A program made the translations under genes and the position numbers. DNA of 64,000 bases from the NCBI GenBank assembly GCA_963704535.1, contig OY969916.1:248001-312000 (forward strand). Reading direction: 5' to 3'. The number at the start of each line of letters is the position of its first letter. Positions within the stretch are counted from its first letter, which is position 1. The DNA is from G963704535 sp963704535 (GTDB taxonomy: Bacteria > Chloroflexota > Chloroflexia > Chloroflexales > Roseiflexaceae). Positions 18,136 through 29,995 of the stretch are shown in pieces. The notes under the pieces were generated by a model. That model saw only the letters and a list, made by a program, of their open reading frames with translations, had not been told where the DNA came from and made no database searches.

Positions 18136-18180
18136 GTTGCGTGTTGCGTGTCAGCTCCCACGTAACACGCAACACGCAAC
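18136..18180. repeat. Inverted repeat of GTTGCGT heptamers
   Basis: Arms GTTGCGTGTTGCGTGT (18136-18151) and its complement (18165-18180), just after the exporter operon; may terminate it. The same heptamer is found in frame inside the second NRPS gene near 55.1 kb. Confidence 0.75.
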
Positions 18181-18336
18181 ACCGAAACATGCCGATGAGC
18201 ACACCTAGTGACTAAGTGACCACGAGTTGCCGCAGGCCAGGCCCTGTGGTACACTGGCGCCGCTATACGCTCTTGAATAGTTCGTTTCGATCCGCCGCTT
18301 GCTCCCGCGAGCGGCTTCTTCTTTCTGGGAGGTCGA

Positions 18337-19731
18337 ATGGAACAGCGCACCACGCCTGAGGAGCGCCGCACCGCCCGCGGCATGCGTACCTTCCTGCTGA
18401 TCTGGATCGGGCAATTGGTCTCGCTGCTCGGCACGGGGCTGACCGGGTTTGCCCTGAGCGTGTGGGTCTTTCAGCAGACCGGGTCGGCCACCCAGCTCAC
18501 GCTGATCTCATTCTTCGCCGTCCTGCCGATCATTGTCTTTTCCCCGCTGGCCGGCGCGCTGGTCGATCGCTGGCCGCTGCGCTGGACGATGATGCTCAAT
18601 GATATTGGCGGCGCGCTGACCACGCTGGGCCTGGTGGGGCTGCTGGCCGTCGATCGGCTCACGATCTGGGCGATCTACCTGATCGTCGGCGCCACGGCCG
18701 TATTCTCGGCCTTTCAATTTCCGGCCCTCGCCGCCACGACCACGCTGATCGTGCCCAAGGAGCAGTTTGGCCGGGCCAGCGGCATGGTCCAGCTCGCCCA
18801 AGGAATCTCACAACTGCTGGCGCCGGTGCTGGCTGGCGTGCTGGTCGTATGGATCGGCCTGGGCGGCGTGATCGCGATCGACTTCGCCACCTGCCTCTTC
18901 GCGGTCGCCACGCTGCTGGTGATCCGCATCCCACCGCGCCCGCCCGCCAACGAAGGAGAGGTGGGGCAGTCGCTACTGCGCGATGTCACCTACGGCTGGA
19001 CCTATATCACCGCCCGTCCCGGCCTGTTGAGCCTGCTGCTGATCTTCGCGGCCAGCAACTTTATGACCGGCACGGTCGTCGTGCTGGCCAACCCGCTGGT
19101 CTTGTCATTCGCCTCGCCCGCCGTGCTGGGCACGGTGCTCTCGGTCGCCGGGATCGGCGTGCTGGCCGGCAGCGTCCTGATGAGTATCTGGGGCGGGCCG
19201 AAGCGCAAGGTCTACGGCGCGCTGGCCGGCGTGCTCCTGACGGGCGTAAGCATGATCATCGGCGGGCTGGCGCCTTCGGCCATCCTGATCGGCGTCATCG
19301 CCTTCTTCTTCACGCTGGCCGGGCCGCTGATCGCCAGCTCCAGCCAGGCGATCTGGCAGCGCAAGGTCGCCCCGAATGTGCAGGGGCGCGTCTTCGCCAC
19401 GCGCAGCACGATCGCTACCTCCTCGCTGCCGCTGGCCTTCCTGGTCACCGGGCCGCTGGCCGATTATGTGTTCGAGCCGCTGCTGGCCCCCGGCGGGGCG
19501 CTGGCCGGCAGCATCGGGCAGCTCATTGGCGTCGGGCCAGGGCGCGGCATCGCCTTGCTCTTCATGGTCTTCGGCGTGCTGATGATCCTGCTAGTGATCG
19601 TCGGCTATCTATACCCGCGTCTGCGCTTCGTGGAGGACGAACTGCCGGATGCCATCCCCGACGAGCCGCCGGGTGAGCGCGTGGGGCAAGAGCTTGGGCA
19701 GGTCGGCCGAAACACCTCTGAGGCTGTGTGA
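18337..19731 (+). CDS. MFS exporter (EntS-like)
   Basis: A 464-residue major facilitator with about 12 membrane helices. The ATG at 18337 follows GGGAGGTCG. The N-terminus FLLIWIGQLVSLLGTGLTGF, the LSVWVFQQTGSATQLTL loop and the motif-A-like LAGALVDRWPLRWTMMLNDI place it with the enterobactin-exporter/EntS-like MFS (MFS_3) group. The C-terminal 30 residues are charged and cytoplasmic. It may export a small molecule; given NRPS genes elsewhere in the window, a metabolite exporter is plausible but not shown. Monocistronic; a REP-like palindrome follows. Confidence 0.88.
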   Translation: MEQRTTPEERRTARGMRTFLLIWIGQLVSLLGTGLTGFALSVWVFQQTGSATQLTLISFFAVLPIIVFSPLAGALVDRWPLRWTMMLNDIGGALTTLGLVGLLAVDRLTIWAIYLIVGATAVFSAFQFPALAATTTLIVPKEQFGRASGMVQLAQGISQLLAPVLAGVLVVWIGLGGVIAIDFATCLFAVATLLVIRIPPRPPANEGEVGQSLLRDVTYGWTYITARPGLLSLLLIFAASNFMTGTVVVLANPLVLSFASPAVLGTVLSVAGIGVLAGSVLMSIWGGPKRKVYGALAGVLLTGVSMIIGGLAPSAILIGVIAFFFTLAGPLIASSSQAIWQRKVAPNVQGRVFATRSTIATSSLPLAFLVTGPLADYVFEPLLAPGGALAGSIGQLIGVGPGRGIALLFMVFGVLMILLVIVGYLYPRLRFVEDELPDAIPDEPPGERVGQELGQVGRNTSEAV

Positions 19732-19737
19732 CAGGTT

Positions 19738-19790
19738 CGGGAAAAAGGGGGTTTGAGGGGGCAGCCCCCTCAGTTTCTCCCCACCCACAT
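19738..19790. repeat. REP-like palindrome after the MFS gene
   Basis: GAAAAAGGGGGTTTGAGGGG GCAGCCCCCTCAG ending CCCACCC; the core GAGGGGGC/GCCCCCTC hairpin lies between two plus-strand genes. Same family, opposite orientation to the copies at 34.1, 48.5 and 56.8 kb. Confidence 0.85.
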
Positions 19791-19819
19791 TGTAAAGGAG
19801 AACGACGCTATCCAAAACC

Positions 19820-19848
19820 TTGTCAGAACATTATGCGGATGCTAGAAT
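19820..19848 (+). promoter_or_regulatory. Sigma-70 promoter placing the LanB-like mRNA start near its ATG
   Basis: TTGTCA (19820-19825), 17-base spacer, TAGAAT (19843-19848). The ATG at 19857 starts 9 bases after the -10 hexamer, and no ribosome site lies between them, so the transcript should be leaderless or nearly so. Confidence 0.65.
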
Positions 19849-19856
19849 AGCCCGGC

Positions 19857-22424
19857 ATGGAGAATTTCGCAAGAGTTCAGCCGCCTGTGCTTGAGACGGC
19901 CGACCAGCCGGAACACCTGGCCAGTCTGCCGGGTGGCCGGTGGGCGCTGTGGCGCCGGGTGGGGCTACGCGGCGCTGGCTTTCCTGCCGCTCACGTGCTT
20001 GGCCTCGCCTCCGCCGAATGCGCTGCCGCCGCCGATCGGCTGATCCAATCTGAGGATCATGCCAGCCAGGCGCAGCAGGCCGCGCTGGACCATGTGCTCG
20101 CGGCGATCGACGCGCTCCGGCGCGACCAACGCTGGGACGCTGTGAGGCGGCACGACCCGCTCGTTCGCCTGTTCCGCCTGCTCAAGAAGGGCAAACTGCC
20201 AAAATCACACGCCTCGGACACCCCAACCCTTGCCGCGCTGCGCGCCGCCCGCGCCGATGCCGAAACCGCCCGGCAGCACCTCCGAGACGTGTTTGCGGCC
20301 ACCCTGGCCCAGACCTCCCAGACGATCTACGCCATCTCCCAGTCCGAGCATTTTCGCGAAGCGCTGATCTGGCAGAACCGGCACGCCTTCCATACGTCGG
20401 TGGCCGTGCTGCGGCAGCCGGATGACGCGGTCGCACGCGGCTCCTGGCACCGCAAGGACGAAGAACTAATCGCCAGCTATGTGCAGCGCTACAGTGTCAA
20501 AAACGATACGATCGGCTTCTTCGGCCCGGTCGGCTGGGCCAGCTTCCTCCCAGATGGACCGGCGGCGACGACGACGCCCGGAGCAGGGCTACTGGCGGCG
20601 CGCAACGTCTACCTGGAGGTATGGGGCGTCGACGCATTGGCCGAGGCCCTGGGGAGAAATCGGGCGCTCTATCCCTGGATCGCGCCCCGCCGCGACCCGC
20701 TGACCTATCTCGACGGAACCACACTTATCATGCCGGAGGCCGCCCCGCTGCGCCTCTCGCCGATACAAGCCGCCATCCTGCAAGCGTGTGATGGCCAGCG
20801 AACCGCCAAAGAGCTGGCCGCACAACTCATCCGCACGCCCGCGACTGGGCTACGCAACGAAGTCGAGGTCTACAATCACCTCGCGATCCTGCGCAACAAG
20901 GGCCTGATCATCTGGGCGCTGGAGACCCCGTACCAGCTACGACCGGAGCAAGCACTGCGCCAGCTTCTGGAGCGCATCGGCGACGAGCGCGCCCGCACCC
21001 CGGCGCTGAACGCCCTGGCCCAGTACGAGGCCGCCCGCGACGCTGTCGCCGCCGTCGCCGGCCAGGCCGCTGGGCTGGACCGCGCGCTTGCCGAGCTCGA
21101 AGCCACGTTCACCCGCCTGACCGGGACTGCCGCCACGCGCTTCCACGGCAAGACCTACGCCGGCCGGACGCTGATCTACGAGGATTGTCGCCGGGATATC
21201 GAGGTCAGCTTTGGGCCGGAACTCCTGGCAGCACTGGCACCGCCGCTGACGCTGCTGCTCGCCGGCGCGCGCTGGTTCGTCTCCGAAGTCGGCCAGGTCT
21301 ACCGCGCCGTGTTCCAGGAGGTGTACGCCGAGTTGGTTCGCCAGAGCGGGTCGCCCACCGTGGGCTTCACCAGCTTCTGGCTGCGCGCCCTACCGCTCAT
21401 GAGCGAGGACAAACGCCATGTGCGCGCGATCCTGGCAGCCTTCCAGGAGCGCTGGGCGGCCGTCCTCGCCCTTTCGCCCGGCCAGCGCCGTGTAGTCTAT
21501 ACCAGCGATGAGCTGCGGTCGCGCGTCGAGGCCGCCTTCGCGGCGCCTGCGGTGGCCTGGCCTTCGGCCCGTTACCACAGCCCGGATGTGTTGATCGCTG
21601 CATCAGGCGCCGACGCCATCCGGCGCGGCGAGTATGAACTCGTGCTGGGCGAGCTGCATATCGGCTTCAATACGCTGGCCGCCGCGCTATTTCTGGATCA
21701 GCACCCGTCCAAAGCAGAGTTCCTTCGCGCGATCGATCACGATCTGCCCGAAGCGCGGGTCGTGCCGCTGACGCCCAGACAATGGCCAGGGCTGACCGGT
21801 CGCACCATGCCCATGCTCGTCTCGGCGAAAGATGTGCGCCTGGAGATCGCACGTGACACGCCCGGCCCACCTGGCGCGCTGACGCTGCCGATCAGCTCGT
21901 TCGTCGTCGAGCAGTCCGTGACGGGGCTGGTGGCGCGCACCCGCGATGGTGCCCACAGTTTCGACATCATGGAATCCTGCGCCGGCGCCCTGATGCTGCT
22001 GGCGCCCAATGAGTTCAAGCTGTTCCCCCCCGCCCCGCATACGCCGCGCATCACCCTCGATCGCCTCGTGATCTACCGCGAGTCGTGGAGCTTCCCGGCG
22101 TCCGAGCTACCGTTCGTCTACGCCAAGGACGAGCTGGAGCGCTTTCTTGCGGCGCGGCGCTGGGCGCACGCCCACGGCATGCCGCGCTTCGTTTTTGTGC
22201 GCGTGCCGGTCGAGGTGAAACCCTTCTACCTCGACTTCGACAGCCCAATCTACGTCGATATCTTCGCCAAGATGATCCGCCGGACCGCCGAGCATGGCCA
22301 GGAGGATGGGCGGGTCGGCGTGGCCGAGATGCTGCCCGACCCAACGCAGATGTGGCTGCCTGATGCACAGGATCAGCGCTATGCCAGCGAGTTGCGGCTC
22401 GTAGCGCTCGATCTGGCGCGCTGA
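19857..22424 (+). CDS. LanB-like lantibiotic dehydratase, glutamylation domain only
   Basis: An 855-residue protein of the lantibiotic dehydratase (LanB) N-terminal family. The hallmark YSVKNDTIGFFGPVGWAS lies near residue 215, followed by LSPIQAAILQACDG, a region typical of the family, and conserved C-terminal blocks (YLDFDSPIYVDIFAKMIRR; EMLPDPTQMWLPDAQDQRY). In LanB enzymes this domain transfers glutamate from glutamyl-tRNA to Ser/Thr of a precursor peptide, or, in PEARL relatives, amino acids to a peptide end. I see no separate SpaB-type elimination domain, no cyclase and no precursor peptide nearby, so the modified substrate is unknown. It starts at the only good ATG, directly behind a promoter. 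Confidence 0.82.
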   Translation: MENFARVQPPVLETADQPEHLASLPGGRWALWRRVGLRGAGFPAAHVLGLASAECAAAADRLIQSEDHASQAQQAALDHVLAAIDALRRDQRWDAVRRHDPLVRLFRLLKKGKLPKSHASDTPTLAALRAARADAETARQHLRDVFAATLAQTSQTIYAISQSEHFREALIWQNRHAFHTSVAVLRQPDDAVARGSWHRKDEELIASYVQRYSVKNDTIGFFGPVGWASFLPDGPAATTTPGAGLLAARNVYLEVWGVDALAEALGRNRALYPWIAPRRDPLTYLDGTTLIMPEAAPLRLSPIQAAILQACDGQRTAKELAAQLIRTPATGLRNEVEVYNHLAILRNKGLIIWALETPYQLRPEQALRQLLERIGDERARTPALNALAQYEAARDAVAAVAGQAAGLDRALAELEATFTRLTGTAATRFHGKTYAGRTLIYEDCRRDIEVSFGPELLAALAPPLTLLLAGARWFVSEVGQVYRAVFQEVYAELVRQSGSPTVGFTSFWLRALPLMSEDKRHVRAILAAFQERWAAVLALSPGQRRVVYTSDELRSRVEAAFAAPAVAWPSARYHSPDVLIAASGADAIRRGEYELVLGELHIGFNTLAAALFLDQHPSKAEFLRAIDHDLPEARVVPLTPRQWPGLTGRTMPMLVSAKDVRLEIARDTPGPPGALTLPISSFVVEQSVTGLVARTRDGAHSFDIMESCAGALMLLAPNEFKLFPPAPHTPRITLDRLVIYRESWSFPASELPFVYAKDELERFLAARRWAHAHGMPRFVFVRVPVEVKPFYLDFDSPIYVDIFAKMIRRTAEHGQEDGRVGVAEMLPDPTQMWLPDAQDQRYASELRLVALDLAR

Positions 22425-22427
22425 AAG

Positions 22428-22520
22428 ACTGTTTGAAAAGGGTGAGTTTGAGGGGGGCGCCCCTCAAGAATCCTCTTTCCACCCTGGATCATAGGCTAGA
22501 TAATGCCCTTTTCAAACAGT
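22428..22520. mobile_element. MITE-like element with ACTGTTTGAAAAGGG terminal inverted repeats
   Basis: Terminal repeats ACTGTTTGAAAAGGG at 22428-22442 and its complement at 22506-22520 bracket a REP-type palindrome (GAGGGGGGCGCCCCTC). An almost identical element is at 43424-43516. It has no coding capacity and begins 4 bases after the LanB-like stop codon. Confidence 0.7.
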
Positions 22521-22546
22521 TTCTGAAAATCGCCTACAAGCTGTCG

Positions 22547-22575
22547 TTGACAAGCGGCTTGACCCATGATATACT
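22547..22575 (+). promoter_or_regulatory. rRNA operon promoter 1
   Basis: TTGACA (22547-22552), 17-base spacer, TATACT (22570-22575). Most upstream of four tandem promoters with identical spacing; about 790 bases before 16S. Confidence 0.8.
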
Positions 22576-22668
22576 GCCGCTCTCGACGGAATGCTCCTGT
22601 ACATGAAGAGCGGCAGCTACCGGGCGGCAATACCAAAGTATCGCTCCGGTTGCTTTTGGCTCACCTTG

Positions 22669-22783
22669 GTCTCACTCCTCAGGAGGTAGACCCAACAACG
22701 GAATTAAGCAACAACGCGATCCGCGCCGAGGCTTTGCCCCGGAGACGTCGCCAGGTGGAGCAGGGATCTCCATCTGGTTTTTT
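22669..22783 (+). ncRNA. rRNA leader module A, ending in a terminator-like hairpin
   Basis: Begins with a GTCT...AGAC hairpin (CTCACTCCTCAGGAGG), continues with CGCGATCCGCGCCGAGGC and ACGTCGCCAGG and ends in a 10-bp stem (22751-22760 with 22768-22777) followed by TTTTTT. AGCAAC before and GTTGCT after it can close the structure. Module B at 23.1 kb repeats it with different pairing bases. Confidence 0.55.
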
Positions 22784-22885
22784 GTTGCTATGTACCCGGC
22801 CTGGTGCTTTCGTGGAGAAAAGGGTTTGAGAGGCTTGCCTCTCCGGTCGCCTCGGAACCACTCGCGCGATGGAAGAATTCGGATT

Positions 22886-22914
22886 TTGACATAATTTCAC
22901 ATCTGTGGTACACT
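22886..22914 (+). promoter_or_regulatory. rRNA operon promoter 2
   Basis: TTGACA (22886-22891), 17-base spacer, TACACT (22909-22914). The spacer shares the ending TCTGTGG with promoters 3 and 4. Confidence 0.8.
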
Positions 22915-22984
22915 TCCGTCGTGTTTGGAAAAGCTGCTTTTAGCCGGTAGCAAAGCAAGAAGCAGCAGGGCTAGAAAACAAGAT

Positions 22985-23013
22985 TTGACATAACTTCAAA
23001 TCTGTGGTAAACT
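22985..23013 (+). promoter_or_regulatory. rRNA operon promoter 3
   Basis: TTGACA (22985-22990), 17-base spacer, TAAACT (23008-23013). Followed by a GTCTCACTC...GAGTAGAC hairpin, a partial copy of the leader module. Confidence 0.8.
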
Positions 23014-23090
23014 AGCCGACGTGGTACAAACGTCTCACTCCTGAGTAAAGAGTAGACGTAACAAGCAGATTTGGCGGTAGAAAACACGGT

Positions 23091-23119
23091 TTGACAGAGT
23101 TTCAAGTCTGTGGTAGACT
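23091..23119 (+). promoter_or_regulatory. rRNA operon promoter 4
   Basis: TTGACA (23091-23096), 17-base spacer, TAGACT (23114-23119). Closest to 16S, about 240 bases upstream. Confidence 0.8.
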
Positions 23120-23128
23120 GCCGCCGTG

Positions 23129-23255
23129 ATGAAACGTCTCACTCTTCGGGAGGCAGACGTCAACAAATGGGTTGAGTGGTAAACATCGCGATACGCGCCG
23201 AGGCTTGCTTCGGAAACGTCGCCAGGCGGGTGGGCAACCACACCCCTGGTTTTTT
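23129..23255 (+). ncRNA. rRNA leader module B, ending in a terminator-like hairpin
   Basis: Repeats module A: GTCTCACTC...GCAGAC hairpin, CGCGATACGCGCCGAGGC, ACGTCGCCAGG, then a GGGTG/CACCC stem closed by CCAG/CTGG (23222-23249) and TTTTTT (23250-23255). CGAT/ATCG-type bases flank it as a closing helix. Every transcript from the four promoters must pass this hairpin before 16S, so readthrough or antitermination is implied. Confidence 0.55.
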
Positions 23256-23365
23256 ATCGCCAATCTGTGCCATTCACCCGCTCTGTACCTTCACAACTAA
23301 ATCGTGACGATGAGCTTGAGGGTCCGGTGGTGGTCGTACCGTCGTGAGACGGTGGGTTCCATCAC

Positions 23366-28005
<4,640 letters not shown>

Positions 28006-28081
28006 CTGTCGGAAGCTCGGATGTGAAGCGCGAGATGAGAGAACGAGGCCAAGACCGACGCTATGGACGACCCTGAACCAG

Positions 28082-28196
28082 TGGCGTGCGAGGAGCGCGG
28101 CGGACCCACCCCGATCCATCCCGAACCGGGAGGTGAAACGCCGCAGCGCCGATGGTACTGGCGGGCTTCCCGCTGGGAGCGTAGGTCCGTGCGCCA
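28082..28196 (+). rRNA. rrf: 5S ribosomal RNA
   Basis: Conserved core CCGATCCATCCCGAACCGGG and CGCCGATGGTACTGG are present. Terminal helix GGCGTGCG (28083-28090) pairs with CGTGCGCC (28188-28195). Ends follow from that helix. Confidence 0.92.
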
Positions 28197-28202
28197 TTAT
28201 GA

Positions 28203-28277
28203 CGCGGCGTGGAGCAGTGGCAGCTCGTCGGGCTCATAACCCGAAGGTCGGTGGTTCGAATCCACCCGCCGCTACCA
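28203..28277 (+). tRNA. Initiator tRNA-fMet (anticodon CAT)
   Basis: Cloverleaf with anticodon loop CTCATAA, T-arm GTGGTTCGAATCCAC and encoded CCA. Initiator hallmarks are the three G:C pairs (GGG/CCC) in the anticodon stem and an unpaired first acceptor position (C1 opposite U72). It is the last gene of the rRNA operon, about 7 bases after 5S. Confidence 0.93.
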
Positions 28278-28327
28278 ACATCAAAAACCCCCACCTTTCG
28301 GCGGGGGTTTTTGATGTTGGTAGCGGC
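28268..28327 (+). terminator. rRNA operon terminator, stem includes the tRNA 3' end
   Basis: Perfect 25-bp inverted repeat, arms 28268-28292 and 28303-28327, with the T-rich segment GGGGGTTTTTG in the right arm. The left arm includes the last ten bases of the initiator tRNA, so the full hairpin competes with the tRNA acceptor stem until processing. The inner 15 bp with the T5 run would terminate on their own. Confidence 0.85.
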
Positions 28328-28364
28328 ACAGTGAGCGGAACATCTACATATTTCCCCTACCGGA

Positions 28365-28398
28365 TCTAAACACTTTCTAAATATCTTGTGCGTATTAT
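28365..28398 (+). promoter_or_regulatory. Promoter with OmpR-type direct repeats, ahead of the YceI/two-component operon
   Basis: TCTAAA (28365-28370) and TCTAAA (28376-28381), 11 bp apart, then 11 bases to TATTAT (28393-28398). The downstream half-site overlaps the -35 position, as in OmpR/PhoB-activated promoters. Likely autoregulated by the response regulator of this operon. Confidence 0.7.
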
Positions 28399-28456
28399 TA
28401 CAGTGTAGGACTTGACCGACAGTTCGGTCAGCACAGATACTTTAAGGAGATCGTTC

Positions 28457-29257
28457 ATGGCAACCTTTAAGCGGATCGCCGCTGTGATCCTCGTCGGGAT
28501 CGTACTGGTCGTCGGCGTGGCAGCGTATAGTGTCCTCAAGAGGCCGGCCGAAGCCACCGGGCCGATTGAGGCGATTCCTCTGGTAGAGAGCACCTCTGCG
28601 TCTAGCCCGGCGAGCGCAACGACTGTGGCCGAGGCGCCGATAGCTGAGGCACCGGCACCCACTGCTGCTCCATCCAGTGCGAACAGCCCGGCGCCTACTA
28701 GCGCTGCGGCGCAGTCGTCGGGCTCACTTGTCGTTCAGATCGTCCAGGACGAGTCGGAGGCCCGGTTCATCATCGATGAAGTGCTCAATAATGCCCCCCA
28801 AACCGTGGTTGGTGCGACCAACCAGGTCGCCGGCGAGATCGCCATCGATCCCCAGGACCCGACCAAAACGCGGATAGGCGTGATCCAGGTCAACGCCCGT
28901 GCGCTGGCCACTGATAATAACCTCCGCAACCGTACGATCAAAAACCAGATTCTCCAGACCGACCAGTACGAGTTTGTCACCTTCACCCCGACCGAGATCA
29001 TCGGGCTGCCAGAGAATGGCGCCATCGGCGAGAGCTATACCTTCCAGATCATCGGGGATCTGACGATCCGCGATGTTACCAAGAGCGTGACGTTTGATGT
29101 GACGACGACGGCGGCGTCTGAGACCCGCCTGGAGGGCACGGCGCAGACCACAATCCTCTACGCCGACTACGGCATCAGCATCCCGCAGGTCCGGCAGGTC
29201 GCCAGTGTGTCCGATCAGGTGCGATTGGAGATTGACTTCGTCGCCGTGCCAAAATAG
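28457..29257 (+). CDS. Membrane-anchored YceI-family protein
   Basis: A 266-residue exported protein. The ATG at 28457 follows AAGGAGA. An N-terminal membrane anchor (IAAVILVGIVLVVGVAAYSV) is followed by an Ala/Ser/Pro/Thr linker (about 35-95), then a YceI lipocalin-like domain (SEARFIIDEVLNNAPQTVVG; GVIQVNARALATDNNLRNRT; VTFTPTEI; GDLTIRDVTKSVTFDV). YceI proteins bind isoprenoid-type lipids in a beta-barrel. It is co-transcribed with the two-component pair downstream, so it may sense or buffer a lipid or envelope ligand. Confidence 0.88.
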   Translation: MATFKRIAAVILVGIVLVVGVAAYSVLKRPAEATGPIEAIPLVESTSASSPASATTVAEAPIAEAPAPTAAPSSANSPAPTSAAAQSSGSLVVQIVQDESEARFIIDEVLNNAPQTVVGATNQVAGEIAIDPQDPTKTRIGVIQVNARALATDNNLRNRTIKNQILQTDQYEFVTFTPTEIIGLPENGAIGESYTFQIIGDLTIRDVTKSVTFDVTTTAASETRLEGTAQTTILYADYGISIPQVRQVASVSDQVRLEIDFVAVPK

Positions 29258-29274
29258 CCAGGATACGGTACCAT

Positions 29275-29973
29275 ATGACACAGACCATTTTGGTCGTCGA
29301 TGACGAGGCGAAACTTCGCGATCTGATCCGGGTCTACCTGGAGCAGGAGGGCTACCGCGTCGTCGAGGCTGGCCACGGGCGCGAGGCGTTGTATGTCGCG
29401 CGCTACGAAAAGCCCGACCTGATTATCCTCGATCTGATGATGCCGGAGATGGGCGGCTATGAGTTTCTGCGCGCGTTCAGCAAGGAAGCCGAGACGCCGG
29501 TGATCATCCTGACGGCCAAAGTCGAGGATCAGGAGAAGATCCTGGGCCTGGAGCTGGGAGCCGACGATTATGTGACCAAGCCCTTCAACGTGCGCGAGCT
29601 GATCGCGCGGGTGCGGGCCGTCCTACGGCGTACCCACAAGGTGACCTCTGGGCCGGATGTACTGCGCGCGGCTGATATCGTCCTGGATCGTACCGGTCGC
29701 ACGGTGCAGGTTGGTGATCGGGCCGTCGATCTGACGCCCTCCGAGTTCGCGATCCTGGCGACGCTTATGGCCGCGCCCGGCCAGGTCTTCTCGCGGCTCG
29801 ATCTGCTTGACCGGGTCTCTGGCGAGGCGTATGAAGGCTACGAGCGAACGATCGACGTGCATATTCGCAATCTGCGCGCCAAGATTGAGCCCGACTCGAA
29901 GAAACCAACCTACATCGATACCGTCTACGGCATGGGCTATCGCTTTGCCGCGCAGAAAACACCGGGGGCCTAG
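29275..29973 (+). CDS. OmpR-family response regulator
   Basis: A 232-residue regulator. Receiver domain (1-120): acidic pair DDE near residue 10, phospho-acceptor Asp in LIILDLMMPEMGG, Thr in ILTAKVE and Lys in DYVTKPFN. A winged-helix DNA-binding domain (about 135-228) carries VDLTPSEFAILATLM and TIDVHIRNLRAKI with VDTVYGMGYRF-type ending. OmpR-type regulators bind tandem half-sites 10-11 bp apart; three such sites occur in this window. It starts 17 bases after the YceI stop and is followed after 22 bases by its kinase. Confidence 0.96.
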   Translation: MTQTILVVDDEAKLRDLIRVYLEQEGYRVVEAGHGREALYVARYEKPDLIILDLMMPEMGGYEFLRAFSKEAETPVIILTAKVEDQEKILGLELGADDYVTKPFNVRELIARVRAVLRRTHKVTSGPDVLRAADIVLDRTGRTVQVGDRAVDLTPSEFAILATLMAAPGQVFSRLDLLDRVSGEAYEGYERTIDVHIRNLRAKIEPDSKKPTYIDTVYGMGYRFAAQKTPGA

Positions 29974-29995
29974 CCAGGGCCTGATGGGAGGGCTC

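Noticed and set aside
22566..22829. An 87-codon frame in the rRNA leader
   Set aside because: It overlaps structured leader modules and promoters and has no protein-like features.
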